Below, piece by piece: positions 1 to 8,867 of a stretch of 64,000 nt of DNA (positions are counted from its first letter, which is position 1; each line of letters opens with the position of its first letter). The stretch lies in the NCBI GenBank assembly GCA_039208375.1, contig JBCCRC010000001.1:66993-130992 (forward strand), read 5' to 3'. The notes below the pieces were generated by a model that ran no database searches, was not told the DNA's origin, and worked only from the letters and a program-made list of their open reading frames with translations. This DNA comes from JANQPC01 sp039208375 (lineage in GTDB: Bacteria; Pseudomonadota; Alphaproteobacteria; Rhodobacterales; Rhodobacteraceae). Position numbers and translations under genes: made by a program.

Positions 1-678
1 GATCCCCACCCACTCGTCGGCCACGGCGTTGTATCCTGTGCGGATCGGGTTCACACCGATCACCTTGGCGCCACGCTCTTTCAACCGTCCAATCCCCATC
101 TTGATCGGGTTCGAATCGTGATCCTCAGCCACGCCGAACAGCATGAATAGCTTGGTGCGTTCCCAATCTGGTTGCCCGAATTCCCAGAACGCGCCGCCCA
201 TCGTGTAGATGCCGCCCGCGGCCATGTTGACGGAGCAGAAGCCGCCATGGGCGGCGTAATTGGGCGTCCCGAAGGCCTGCGCCCAATACCCGGTGAAAGA
301 TTGCGACTGATCGCGCCCGGTGAAGAAGGCAAGCTTTTCCGGCGCGGTCTCGCGAAGGGGCTTCATCCAGCCTGTGGCGATTTCAAGCGCCTCGTCCCAC
401 GAGATTTCCTCGAACTCGCCCGAGCCACGGGGGCCAACGCGCTTCAGAGGCGCGCGCAGGCGCGAGGGCGCCGTGACCTGCATGATGCCTGCCGCGCCCT
501 TGCCGCAGAGCACGCCGCGGTTCACCGGATGGTCGCGATTGCCCTCGATATACGCCACCTCGCCGTCTTTTAGGTGCACGTTAATTCCACAGCGACAGGC
601 GCACATGTAGCATGTGGTCTGGCGGATCTCGTCGGAGACTCTTGGGGATGTGTCGAGCAGCGGTGCGTCAGAAGCCAT
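1..678 (-). CDS. Molybdopterin oxidoreductase, formate-dehydrogenase-like (partial, C-terminus outside window)
   Basis: The first 226 residues are present; the rest lies beyond position 1. The N-terminus has a 4Fe-4S motif, Cys23-x2-Cys26-x3-Cys30 and Cys58, followed by a molybdopterin-binding region. Cys148, in a GGFCSVN context, is a plausible molybdenum ligand. This is the plan of the formate dehydrogenase / nitrate reductase (DMSO reductase) family, which moves electrons from a small substrate through Fe-S centres to a partner subunit. The ATG at 678 has a strong GGAAGGAG ribosome-binding site. The OxyR-like regulator upstream is on the same strand and may control it. The exact substrate cannot be fixed from the fragment; formate is the best guess. 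Confidence 0.85.
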   Translation of the reverse strand, partial: MASDAPLLDTSPRVSDEIRQTTCYMCACRCGINVHLKDGEVAYIEGNRDHPVNRGVLCGKGAAGIMQVTAPSRLRAPLKRVGPRGSGEFEEISWDEALEIATGWMKPLRETAPEKLAFFTGRDQSQSFTGYWAQAFGTPNYAAHGGFCSVNMAAGGIYTMGGAFWEFGQPDWERTKLFMLFGVAEDHDSNPIKMGIGRLKERGAKVIGVNPIRTGYNAVADEWVGI

Positions 679-719
679 GGCGTGGGCTCCTTCCCTCCCA
701 CAGGGCCAAGGCTAAACCG

Positions 720-737
720 GGAATGGCCTGTCATTCC
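720..737. promoter_or_regulatory. Inverted repeat in the promoter region of the molybdopterin oxidoreductase
   Basis: GGAATG and CATTCC arms (720-725 and 732-737) flank a 6-base spacer, about 40 bp upstream of the oxidoreductase start and downstream of the regulator gene. It could be an operator or a weak hairpin. No regulator can be assigned. Confidence 0.25.
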
Positions 738-783
738 AAGGTTTTCTTTATGTCCAGTTCGCTAGGGTCGATAAGGCCAGGGT

Positions 784-1722
784 TTACAGTGGCGGCGCCT
801 CATCCGCGACGACGTGCACCTCTGGGGCGCGTGCAGCGAGGATACCGGCCAGGATGTCAAACAAATCCGCGAACTCTTCGTGGCGCGCGGATCCGCGCCG
901 CCAGATCATGCCTATGGTTCGCGCGGGTTCCGTACCGGCTATCGGGCGATCCACCAACATCTTTTCACGGGCGACTTCCGAGCGGATGTAAAGCGCTGGC
1001 AGCAGCGAAATCCCAAGTTTCATTGAAACCATCTGGCGCAGCGTATCGAGGCTTGTGCCTTCGAAATCCGGGCTGATCTGCGCATTATATTCGACGGATA
1101 GGCTCGATATCTGTTCGTATAACCTGTGGCCAGGCTCAAGAGTAAGAAGCGTCTCGCCAGCAAGGTCTGCGGGATCGACCACCTCTTTCTGCGCCAATCG
1201 GTGATCGGTGGGAACAACAAGCCGAAGTGGTTCAACAAACAGCGGCTTGACAACCAGATCACTGTTTTCCACCGGCAAGGGGCAGAACAGCAGGTCAATC
1301 TTGCCGTTTTCCAACTGATCGACCAGCGCGTCTGGCAGGCCCTCGCGCATATAAAAGCGCAGGCGCGTGTGGCTTTGCTGGAGGTCGGGGATCATCACGG
1401 GCAGCAGATAAGACCCCAGTGACATCGCAACGCCCAGGCGGATCGTGCCGCTCAAGGGGCGTTGGCCGCGCCGTGCAAGATCGCGAATCTCTTCGACATC
1501 CCGCAACACCCGGCGGGCGCGGGCAACAACTTCGGCCCCGAGCGGCGTCACGATTACCCGGCTGCGCCCGCGTTCCACGAGTTGAACGCCGAGGCGCAAC
1601 TCAAGTTCTTTGAGTTGTGCGCTCAGCGTGGGCTGCGTGACGTTACTGGCCTCTGCCGCCCGGCGGAAATGCAGGTGATCGGCAACGGACACGAGGTAGC
1701 GCATCTGCTGGAGCGTGGGCAC
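784..1722 (-). CDS. LysR-family transcriptional regulator, OxyR-like but without redox cysteines
   Basis: A 312-residue LysR regulator. The N-terminal winged helix-turn-helix (about residues 1-62) contains the TQPTLSAQLKELE recognition region typical of OxyR relatives, and is followed by a periplasmic-binding-protein-like effector domain. In OxyR the peroxide-sensing cysteine lies in a GHCLRDQ segment. Here the equivalent reads GHRLYEQ, and the only cysteine in the protein is elsewhere (LLFCPLP), so thiol peroxide sensing is unlikely. The start is a GTG at 1722; the next in-frame ATG is six codons in. It lies upstream of and co-oriented with the molybdopterin oxidoreductase and diverges from the usp-mrp operon, so either could be its target. 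Family assignment is firm; the regulon is inferred. Confidence 0.9.
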   Translation of the reverse strand: MPTLQQMRYLVSVADHLHFRRAAEASNVTQPTLSAQLKELELRLGVQLVERGRSRVIVTPLGAEVVARARRVLRDVEEIRDLARRGQRPLSGTIRLGVAMSLGSYLLPVMIPDLQQSHTRLRFYMREGLPDALVDQLENGKIDLLFCPLPVENSDLVVKPLFVEPLRLVVPTDHRLAQKEVVDPADLAGETLLTLEPGHRLYEQISSLSVEYNAQISPDFEGTSLDTLRQMVSMKLGISLLPALYIRSEVAREKMLVDRPIAGTEPARTIGMIWRRGSARHEEFADLFDILAGILAARAPEVHVVADEAPPL

Positions 1723-1748
1723 GGGATCTCGCCAAAAATTAAAGAACG

Positions 1749-1773
1749 ATAGAAATCCTCTATCGATATATAG
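1749..1773. promoter_or_regulatory. OxyR/LysR-type operator: ATAG-N7-CTAT-N6-ATAG
   Basis: The intergenic region between the LysR gene and usp is AT-rich. It holds ATAG (1749-1752), CTAT (1760-1763) and a second ATAG (1770-1773). A perfect 7-bp inverted repeat, CGATAGA/TCTATCG, covers the first pair. The classic OxyR site is four ATAG/CTAT elements spaced by 7 bases; here three elements are present, with one spacer of 6. It is well placed for autoregulation of the adjacent LysR gene and possible control of usp. Confidence 0.5.
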
Positions 1774-1835
1774 TGAATTTTCAATTTTAACAATCAGGGA
1801 CCGGCTTTTATATCGCGTTCCAACGAGGGTCAGGC

Positions 1836-2792
1836 GTGAAGCGATTCAAAAATATACTCATTGTCTGTGACGAAGATGGCGACGCAGAGATTGCGGTGGA
1901 GCGCGGCCTGTGGCTCGCCAAGTCCAACGGCGCCCGTGCGACGCTGCTCGACGTGATAGAAACGTCGAAGGGGACTTTGGGCGCGAGTTTCGCCTCGCTT
2001 CCCGAAGCGCGTGCGAGTGAGATCGAAGATCAGATCCTTATCCACTATACTGATCGCCTGAGGGCGCGCGCGGCTGACTTCGAAGACGCTGGCGTGGCGG
2101 TGGACGTGGAAGTTGTGCAGGGTGTGGGCTTCATCGAGGCCATACGTGCCGTGTTGCGCAACGGCCATGATTTGATCGTTAAGAACGCAAGTCCGAGCAG
2201 CACCTCGAACTGGCTTTTCGCCGGAAACGACATGCACATATTGCGCAAGTGCCCCTGCCCGGTCTGGATGCTGAAGGCAGATCAGCCGCGGCGTACCGAG
2301 CGCATTCTGGCAGCGATCGACCCCGATCCGCTGGACCCGACGCGCGACGCGCTGAACCGGGTGACTATGGAACTTGCCACGTCGCTCGCCGAACGCGACG
2401 AGGCCGAACTTCACGTCATCAACGCGTGGCGGCTTCAGGAAGAAACTACATTGCGCAGCGGGCGCTTCGCGATGTCGGACAGTGAAATTGCGACGATCCT
2501 TGCGGGCGAGCAGGCAGAAGCCCAGGCCCGCCTCGATGCATTTCTCGAGCGCTTCCCCCAGGGCGCGAAGCGGCGCGAGGTGATCCTGCGGAAAGGCTTT
2601 GCGGGCGATGTGATCCCCGAATACGCCCGCGCGGCCAACATCGACACAGTGGTTATGGGAACTCTGGGGCGCGCGGGTATCCGTGGCCTGTTTATCGGCA
2701 ATACGGCGGAAACGATCCTCGGTGCCGTGCACTGCTCGGTCATGACGATCAAACCGCCAGGATTTGAAACGCCAGTGGAACTTGAGGACTGA
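1836..2792 (+). CDS. Universal stress protein with tandem UspA domains
   Basis: A 318-residue protein made of two Usp folds. The second domain (about 150-310) has a nucleotide-binding signature, GTLG then GNTAE nine residues later, close to the G-x2-G-x9-G(S/T) motif of ATP-binding Usp proteins. The first domain keeps the fold but its motif is degenerate. The start is GTG at 1836, preceded by GAGGG. Only 10 bp separate it from the next gene and then the Mrp operon follows, so it probably heads a transcript with the antiporter. Usp proteins are cytoplasmic stress modulators. A role in pH or salt stress is inferred from this context. Confidence 0.88.
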   Translation: MKRFKNILIVCDEDGDAEIAVERGLWLAKSNGARATLLDVIETSKGTLGASFASLPEARASEIEDQILIHYTDRLRARAADFEDAGVAVDVEVVQGVGFIEAIRAVLRNGHDLIVKNASPSSTSNWLFAGNDMHILRKCPCPVWMLKADQPRRTERILAAIDPDPLDPTRDALNRVTMELATSLAERDEAELHVINAWRLQEETTLRSGRFAMSDSEIATILAGEQAEAQARLDAFLERFPQGAKRREVILRKGFAGDVIPEYARAANIDTVVMGTLGRAGIRGLFIGNTAETILGAVHCSVMTIKPPGFETPVELED

Positions 2793-2802
2793 GCAGGGCA
2801 CG

Positions 2803-3525
2803 ATGGGATTTCTCGAGACTTACGGAACCGAAAAGGCCGAACGTTGCCTGGCGGAGTTCGTTTCTTGCGTGCGCAAGGGCGGCGCCCGTCAGCTGTCGGC
2901 CAATTCCAGCACTCTTGTGATGGAAGAATTGGCCACTTTGCAGATCCGGATCGCCACCGGCCGGGACGAACTTGACTTTATTCGAAGCGCAACCTTGGAA
3001 CGCGGCGCGCTGCTGCAACGCGCATGTTCGGTTGCCGAGACTGTGCTCAAGGAAGAGAACCCACATGGGTTTCTCGATGATGAGTTAGCCGGTCTTGTCG
3101 ACGCCCTGGCGCAAGCGATCCCAGCCCATAACAGCGATCTTGCCGGCCTGAGCCGTGCCGACGCTTGGATGGATGATCTTGAAGCCGCTGTGAAAGATTT
3201 GATGCGACAGCTTGCCGCGGCCCCCGAGTTCAGCGATACCGTGCGTACGGGGCTCGTGCGGGTTCTGAGCGAAATAAGTGCGGCATTGGATACGATGACA
3301 GAGGCGGCGCGCGCATCACGTACGTCGGCAGTCGTTCAGCGGCGCGCGGCCTCTGAATGGGCCGAACGGCTCATCGAGGATCCAATCCTCGCGGCCGTTG
3401 GCACGTCGGTGGAAGAAACCGATGCCCGCCCGCCATCCGCGCGGCTTCGTTGGATCAATGCGCGACTGCGCACCCTTTCACGGAATTCGGCGCCTCGTAC
3501 GGGCCCGGAGGACAAACTGCACTAG
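2803..3525 (+). CDS. Hypothetical helical protein between usp and mrpA
   Basis: A 240-residue protein that I do not recognise. It is soluble, without signal peptide or membrane segments, and mostly predicted helical with amphipathic stretches (for example about 120-185) and an arginine-rich C-terminus. I chose the ATG at 2803, 10 bp after the usp stop, rather than an ATG inside usp; the ribosome-binding site (AGCAGGG) is weak. It ends 10 bp before mrpA, so it belongs to the usp-mrp operon by spacing. It could be an accessory or regulatory protein of the antiporter, but no motif supports a specific function. Confidence 0.7.
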   Translation: MGFLETYGTEKAERCLAEFVSCVRKGGARQLSANSSTLVMEELATLQIRIATGRDELDFIRSATLERGALLQRACSVAETVLKEENPHGFLDDELAGLVDALAQAIPAHNSDLAGLSRADAWMDDLEAAVKDLMRQLAAAPEFSDTVRTGLVRVLSEISAALDTMTEAARASRTSAVVQRRAASEWAERLIEDPILAAVGTSVEETDARPPSARLRWINARLRTLSRNSAPRTGPEDKLH

Positions 3526-3535
3526 GTCTGACGGG

Positions 3536-5818
3536 ATGGGCGCTAAGACGACGACTGATGGGGCCGCCGGGGCGCGGTGGCTCACGTTCGAGGGGCTTGT
3601 GCCCGTCGCAATTGCAGCGCTTCTCTTTGCATGGCTATGGCAGGCGATCCCGCCGATCAGCGCCGGTGAGGTTGTGCGCTACAGTTGGGATTGGGTTCCT
3701 TCGCTTGGCATCGCGCTGTCATTCCTGATTGACGGATTGAGCCTTACCTTTGGGCTGCTGATTACCGGGATCGGTGCGCTCGTGTTTCTGTACGCGTCTA
3801 AATACCTGCAAGGGCACCCGCACCTTGCGCGCTTCATGCTGTTCCTCGTGCTTTTCATGGCCTCGATGCTCGGGCTTGTGCTTGCCGATAACCTGCTGAC
3901 ACTGTTTGTCTTTTGGGAGCTGACCACGATCACCTCCTATCTCCTGATCGGGTTTGATCATGCAACGTCGAAGGCACGCCGCGCCGCCCTGCAGGCGCTT
4001 CTACTGACTGGCACGGGCGGCCTCGCGCTCTTGGCCGGTTTTATCCTGATCGGCACGGTGGCCGGCACGTTTGAGCTAAGTGAAATCCGCGCCCAGGGCG
4101 ACGTATTGAAGGATCACGCACTGTATCTGCCGATCCTGATCCTGGTGCTGGCCGGGGCGTTTACAAAATCGGCGCAGTTTCCGTTCCATTTCTGGCTGCC
4201 TAACGCGATGGCCGCGCCCACGCCTGTATCCGCCTACCTGCACTCCGCCACGATGGTGAAGGCGGGCATCTACCTTCTGGCGCGGATGCACCCCAACCTT
4301 GGCGGCACCGATGTGTGGCTTTGGACGCTGACGATCTTCGGCGCTGTCACGGCCGTGTTTGCAAGCTTCATGGCGCTTAAGCAAACCGACCTTAAGCAAT
4401 CGCTGGCCTACACCACGCTTATGGCTCTGGGCACGCTCACACTCTTCCTTGCCGCAGATATCGGTTATGCGATTACCGCGGCGATGACATTCCTGATCGT
4501 GCATTCGCTGTACAAGGCCACGCTCTTCCTGGTGGTCGGGATCATCGATCACGCGACGGGCACGCGGGATGTGCATAAACTCGGCGGCCTGGCGCGCGCG
4601 ATGCCGATAACCGCGTTTGCGGCGGGTATCGCAGCACTGTCGATGGCCGGCTTTCCGCCGTTCATCGGCTTCATCAGCAAAGAGATCAAATATGCCGGCG
4701 CGCTTGCCGTTCAGTCAGAGCCGGTCTTAGTGGCAGCCGCCGTGCTTCTTGCCAACGCATTGATGCTGGCCGTTGCCGGTATTGTCTCGTTCTCGCCCTT
4801 CTGGAGGCGCAAGCATCTGGCCGACGACCTGAAGCCCCATGAAGGGACCTGGCCGATGCTGTTGGGCCCGGTGATCCTGGCCTCGCTCGGTGCGCTGTTC
4901 GGCTTGTTCCCGGATCTCTTGGCCCTGTCGCTGGTAAATCCCGGAGTTGCCGCGATTCTTGGGCCGGAGGTGGAGCCTGCGCAGCTAAAGCTCTGGGCCG
5001 GGGTGAACCTTCCGCTGATCCTCTCGCTGGCGACCTTCGCCTTGGGCATCGGCATATATGTTTATCGCCAGCGCCTGCGCGACGCGCTGCGGGCACTGGG
5101 CGAGCGGCTCGTGAATTTCGACCGCGGGTGGGATAGGGTGCTGGACGGCCTCAAGTGGCTTGCCGCGTGGCAGACCGACCTCATCCAATCGGGTGTTCTG
5201 CGCCGATATTTGTTCATCACGTTCCTTACGCTCTTCGTGGGCATCGGCGGCACGATCGTCGCGCGCGGTGCTCTTTCGGTGGAGATCGCATGGCCGGATC
5301 TTCTGTTGAAGCATTGGGTCGTCATCACACTAATCGTCGCCGGCGCGATGCTGACGCTTACCACGTCTTCTCGCATTGCCGCGATCGCGGGCCTCGGTGC
5401 GGTGGGCATCGGCGTGGCGCTGATCTTCATCATCTTCGGCGCACCCGACGTCGCGATCACCCAGCTTCTGGTGGAGACGCTCGTTGTGGTTCTCTTCGGC
5501 GTCGCCGCGCTCAAACTGCCTCGGCTGGATGACTCAGGGAGGAAAACGCACCGCCCACTCGATGCACTTCTCGCCGTCGGCGTTGGCGCGATTGTGACAC
5601 TGGTGATGCTACAGGTTACGGCCGGACCGCTCGACCGACGCCTGACCACCTACTTCGAAGAAACCAGTTGGCCGGAAGCCTTTGGGCGCAACATCGTCAA
5701 CGTGATCCTTGTTGATTTCCGCGCTCTCGACACCTTTGGCGAGATCGCGGTGGTCGTGATCGCCGCCCTTGGTGCCTTCGCCCTTCTCAAAGGCCGCAAG
5801 CAGGATGAGCCCCGATGA
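3536..5818 (+). CDS. mrpA: Na+(K+)/H+ antiporter subunit A (MrpA/PhaA)
   Basis: About 760 residues, largely membrane-embedded, related to NADH dehydrogenase NuoL plus a C-terminal MrpB-like extension. Visible proton-pathway features include the glutamate in FVFWELTT (about 128), HFWLPNAMAAPTPVSAYLHS (about 218-237) and the following MVKAG lysine. As the large subunit of the seven-protein Mrp complex it exchanges cytoplasmic Na+ or K+ for protons, supporting pH and salt homeostasis. I chose the ATG at 3536, after the preceding gene ends; longer starts would run through that gene. The last four bases overlap mrpB as ATGA. Confidence 0.95.
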   Translation: MGAKTTTDGAAGARWLTFEGLVPVAIAALLFAWLWQAIPPISAGEVVRYSWDWVPSLGIALSFLIDGLSLTFGLLITGIGALVFLYASKYLQGHPHLARFMLFLVLFMASMLGLVLADNLLTLFVFWELTTITSYLLIGFDHATSKARRAALQALLLTGTGGLALLAGFILIGTVAGTFELSEIRAQGDVLKDHALYLPILILVLAGAFTKSAQFPFHFWLPNAMAAPTPVSAYLHSATMVKAGIYLLARMHPNLGGTDVWLWTLTIFGAVTAVFASFMALKQTDLKQSLAYTTLMALGTLTLFLAADIGYAITAAMTFLIVHSLYKATLFLVVGIIDHATGTRDVHKLGGLARAMPITAFAAGIAALSMAGFPPFIGFISKEIKYAGALAVQSEPVLVAAAVLLANALMLAVAGIVSFSPFWRRKHLADDLKPHEGTWPMLLGPVILASLGALFGLFPDLLALSLVNPGVAAILGPEVEPAQLKLWAGVNLPLILSLATFALGIGIYVYRQRLRDALRALGERLVNFDRGWDRVLDGLKWLAAWQTDLIQSGVLRRYLFITFLTLFVGIGGTIVARGALSVEIAWPDLLLKHWVVITLIVAGAMLTLTTSSRIAAIAGLGAVGIGVALIFIIFGAPDVAITQLLVETLVVVLFGVAALKLPRLDDSGRKTHRPLDALLAVGVGAIVTLVMLQVTAGPLDRRLTTYFEETSWPEAFGRNIVNVILVDFRALDTFGEIAVVVIAALGAFALLKGRKQDEPR

Positions 5819-6234
5819 ACTCTATCATTCTTCTGGCCGGCACGCGGCTTCTGGTGGCGTTGCTGCTGGTGTTCTCCATCTACATGCTGCTGCGCGGCCA
5901 CAATACGCCCGGCGGTGGCTTCATCGGTGGGCTGATCGGTGCGACGGGCTTTGTGGTTTATGCCATTGCCTGCGGGACCGAAACGGCCCGTAGCGCGCTG
6001 CGTCTCGCGCCTGAAAAGATCGCCATGGCGGGGCTTGGGATCGCACTTTTTGCCGGCGTGATGGCGGTGTTCTTCGGCGATGGTTTTTTTACTGGCCAGT
6101 GGCTCTTCATCGGTGAGACGGAAGATGACAAGGGCCTGCCCCTGTCATCTGTCCTCGTCTTTGACGTGGGCGTTTATCTTGTCGTGCTGGGATCAATCCT
6201 GACGATCTGCTTCGCGTTGGAGGAGAGCGTCTAA
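5815..6234 (+). CDS. mrpB: Na+(K+)/H+ antiporter subunit B (MrpB)
   Basis: A 139-residue membrane protein with about four helices and the MnhB signature around NTPGGGFIGGL near residues 29-39. It is a structural subunit of the Mrp complex, packing beside MrpA. It overlaps mrpA by ATGA and shares one base with mrpC (TAATG), so translation is probably coupled. Length matches the family. Confidence 0.95.
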   Translation: MNSIILLAGTRLLVALLLVFSIYMLLRGHNTPGGGFIGGLIGATGFVVYAIACGTETARSALRLAPEKIAMAGLGIALFAGVMAVFFGDGFFTGQWLFIGETEDDKGLPLSSVLVFDVGVYLVVLGSILTICFALEESV

Positions 6235-6596
6235 TGGAAGTGATGCTATCCGTTCTGGTGGGCGTGCTGATCGCCGCGGCTGTATATCTGATGCTGGCGC
6301 GCAATGTGCTGCGCTTTCTCCTAGGCCTCATCCTGATCTCGAACGCCGCAAATCTGACGATCTTCACGGCGGGGCGGCTGACAACGAGCGCACCGCCGCT
6401 CATTCCTGACGGCGCAGAGGCTCCCGCGGGCTTTGTGGCCAATGCATTGCCCCAAGCCCTTGTGTTGACCGCTATCGTGATCGGTTTTGGCCTGTTCGCG
6501 TTCGCCCTCGTGCTTGTGTTCCGCGCATACGAGGCGTTGGGCACCCTCGACAGCGACGAGATGCGTGTGGCCGAACCGGTTGAGGACAAGCGATGA
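6234..6596 (+). CDS. mrpC: Na+(K+)/H+ antiporter subunit C (MrpC)
   Basis: A 120-residue NuoK-like subunit with three membrane helices and the family segment LGLILISNAANL (about 31-42). It ends in a short charged tail. Its stop overlaps the mrpD start (ATGA). It is part of the Mrp complex core linking the MrpA and MrpD modules. Confidence 0.94.
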   Translation: MEVMLSVLVGVLIAAAVYLMLARNVLRFLLGLILISNAANLTIFTAGRLTTSAPPLIPDGAEAPAGFVANALPQALVLTAIVIGFGLFAFALVLVFRAYEALGTLDSDEMRVAEPVEDKR

Positions 6597-8095
6597 CGTG
6601 GGTTCTCGCCCTTCCACTGATCATCCCGTTCTTTGCGGCGGTGATCGCCTATCTCGCGAAGGACGGAAGCGCCGGGCGCTGGTGGTCGCTTCTCGGGTCG
6701 ATCCTGACCCTTTTCGCGAGCATCGTTCTGATGGTCATCGTGCTACGCGAGGGCGTGGTTGCCGCGCAAATGGGCAACTGGGCCGCGCCCTTCGGCATCA
6801 CACTGGTGGCTGATCTCCTAAGCGCGGTGATGGTGGTAATTACCGCAATCACCGGCCTCGCCGTGGCCATCTACGCGATCGCCGATATCGACGAGGCTAA
6901 GGAGAAGCTTGGATATCACGCCCTCTTTCAGGTTTTGATCGCCGGGGTGCAAGGCGCGTTTCTTACGGGAGATCTCTTCAACCTCTACGTCTGGTTCGAA
7001 GTGATGCTGATCTCGTCTTTCGGCCTGCTGGTGCTGGGCGGCAGCCGCGAACAGATCGATGGCGGCATCAAATACGTGGCGCTTAATCTCGTCTCAACGA
7101 TCCTGTTCCTATCGGGCGTGGGCCTGCTCTACGGAATGACGGGCACGTTGAACCTGGCCGACCTGAGCCTTGCGGTCGATGAGGTCGAAAATAAGGGCCT
7201 GCTTACAGTCGTCGCCGTGATGTTCATGATAGCGTTCGGGGTGAAGGCGGCGCTCTTCCCGCTCTTCTTCTGGCTGCCGGCCGCCTATCACACCCCCGCC
7301 TTCAGCGTCTCTGCGGTGTTCGCGGGGCTGCTCACGAAAGTGGGCGTTTACGCGCTGATACGGATGTTCACGCTGGTCTTTGACCATGACATTGCTTTTA
7401 CGCACGAGATCCTGCTCTGGGTGGCGGCGCTGACGATGGTAACGGGCGTTTTGGGCGCTGCGGCACAGCAGGATTTTCGTAAGATCCTCAGTTTTCATAT
7501 CGTAAGCCAAATCGGCTACATGATCCTGGGCCTTGCGATTTATACGCCACTCGCGATCGTGGGTGCGGTGTTCTACCTCGTGCACCATATCGTTGTGAAA
7601 GCGAACCTCTTCCTTGTGGCGGGGGTGGCCGAGCGGCTTACGGGCTCGACCGACTTGCGGCAAATCGGCGGGCTATACAAATCATCCCCGCTTCTGGGCA
7701 CGCTTTTCCTGATCCCCGCCTTTTCACTCGCCGGTTTTCCGCCGCTTTCGGGCTTTTGGGCGAAATATCTGCTTGTCAAAGCCTCGCTTGATATCGAGGC
7801 GTGGTTCATTGCCTTCGTGGCGCTTGCGGTGGGGCTTTTGACGATCTTCTCGATGACGAAGATTTGGGGCGAGGCGTTTTGGAAGCCGCATCCGGCGGGA
7901 GTGGAGCCTGAGTTGCGAGGGATGGATCGCACCGCAGCCTTTCCGCTGGTGCTGCCGATCGCGCTTCTGGCAACCCTCACGATCATCATCGGCCTCAGCC
8001 CCGAACCGTTCGTGCAACTTGCCGAACGCTCGGCCGAGCAGCTTCTGAACCCCGAGGCTTATGTGCGGGCTGTGTTGGGAGGGGCGGCGCTATGA
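6593..8095 (+). CDS. mrpD: Na+(K+)/H+ antiporter subunit D (MrpD)
   Basis: A 500-residue NuoM/NuoN-like proton-translocating subunit with about 14 helices. Conserved ionisable residues are visible: the glutamate in WFEVMLISS (about 136) and Lys249 in LLTKVGVYAL, plus the HHIVVKANLFL segment. Length is typical. It overlaps both neighbours by four bases, and together with MrpA it forms the ion-conducting part of the complex. Confidence 0.95.
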   Translation: MTWVLALPLIIPFFAAVIAYLAKDGSAGRWWSLLGSILTLFASIVLMVIVLREGVVAAQMGNWAAPFGITLVADLLSAVMVVITAITGLAVAIYAIADIDEAKEKLGYHALFQVLIAGVQGAFLTGDLFNLYVWFEVMLISSFGLLVLGGSREQIDGGIKYVALNLVSTILFLSGVGLLYGMTGTLNLADLSLAVDEVENKGLLTVVAVMFMIAFGVKAALFPLFFWLPAAYHTPAFSVSAVFAGLLTKVGVYALIRMFTLVFDHDIAFTHEILLWVAALTMVTGVLGAAAQQDFRKILSFHIVSQIGYMILGLAIYTPLAIVGAVFYLVHHIVVKANLFLVAGVAERLTGSTDLRQIGGLYKSSPLLGTLFLIPAFSLAGFPPLSGFWAKYLLVKASLDIEAWFIAFVALAVGLLTIFSMTKIWGEAFWKPHPAGVEPELRGMDRTAAFPLVLPIALLATLTIIIGLSPEPFVQLAERSAEQLLNPEAYVRAVLGGAAL

Positions 8096-8568
8096 ATCTC
8101 TTCGCACTTAACATCGCCCTCGCGGTTGTCTGGTCGTCGCTCTGGGCCGATTTCTCGGTCTTCCAACTGTTTGTTGGCTTTCACGTGGGCTTTGCAGCCC
8201 TGTGGTTGGCGCAACCTCTATTCGACCAGCCAAGCCCCTATTTCAAACGGGCGTTCCGCGTTGTCCGTTTGATCGCGTTCTTCTTCTACGAGCTCGTGGT
8301 GTCCAGCTTCCAGGTGGCGTGGGATGTGGTGACCCCCCGGCATCTGAGTAATCCTGCGATCATTCGCATGCCGCTTGACGTAAAGACCGACTTCGAGATC
8401 TTGCTGGTAACCAATCTGATCTCGCTTACTCCCGGAACGCTGAGCCTGGACGTTACGCCAGATCGGTCTTGCCTCATCGTGCATGCCATGTTTGCAGACG
8501 ATCCCGATCAGCTTGTTGTCGATCTCAAAAACGGGATGGAGCGGATGGTGAAGGAGGTGTTTGAATGA
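8092..8568 (+). CDS. mrpE: Na+(K+)/H+ antiporter subunit E (MrpE)
   Basis: A 158-residue subunit with two or three N-terminal helices and a soluble C-terminal domain. It carries the family pattern TNLISLTPGTLSLDV near residues 105-119. MrpE helps assemble the Mrp complex. It overlaps mrpD and mrpF by ATGA. Confidence 0.94.
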   Translation: MNLFALNIALAVVWSSLWADFSVFQLFVGFHVGFAALWLAQPLFDQPSPYFKRAFRVVRLIAFFFYELVVSSFQVAWDVVTPRHLSNPAIIRMPLDVKTDFEILLVTNLISLTPGTLSLDVTPDRSCLIVHAMFADDPDQLVVDLKNGMERMVKEVFE

Positions 8569-8867
8569 CGCCAAGCCTGTTCCTTGCCTGGTCAGTCGAT
8601 GCAGCCTTTGTGATGGTGATGATCTCCATCGCCCTTGCGTTCTATCGGATCGCGGTTGGGCCGAGCTTGGCCGACCGCGTCGTGGCGCTTGATATGATGA
8701 CTGTGTCGATCGTGGCGTTCTGTGGCCTTTTTGCGATTTCGTCGGGCTTCGATGCGTTTCTCGATGTGGCTATTGTTGTGGCTTTGATCGGCTTTCTTGC
8801 CACCGTGGCGCTGGCCCGCTTCGCCGAACGCGCCGTGTTGCGCGGCAAAGAGAAAGACGAGCTATGA
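8565..8867 (+). CDS. mrpF: Na+(K+)/H+ antiporter subunit F (MrpF)
   Basis: A 100-residue protein with three membrane helices and the family segment RIAVGPSLADRVVALD (about 28-43). It is a small structural subunit of the Mrp complex. Four-base overlaps with mrpE and mrpG support one polycistronic unit. Confidence 0.94.
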   Translation: MTPSLFLAWSVDAAFVMVMISIALAFYRIAVGPSLADRVVALDMMTVSIVAFCGLFAISSGFDAFLDVAIVVALIGFLATVALARFAERAVLRGKEKDEL

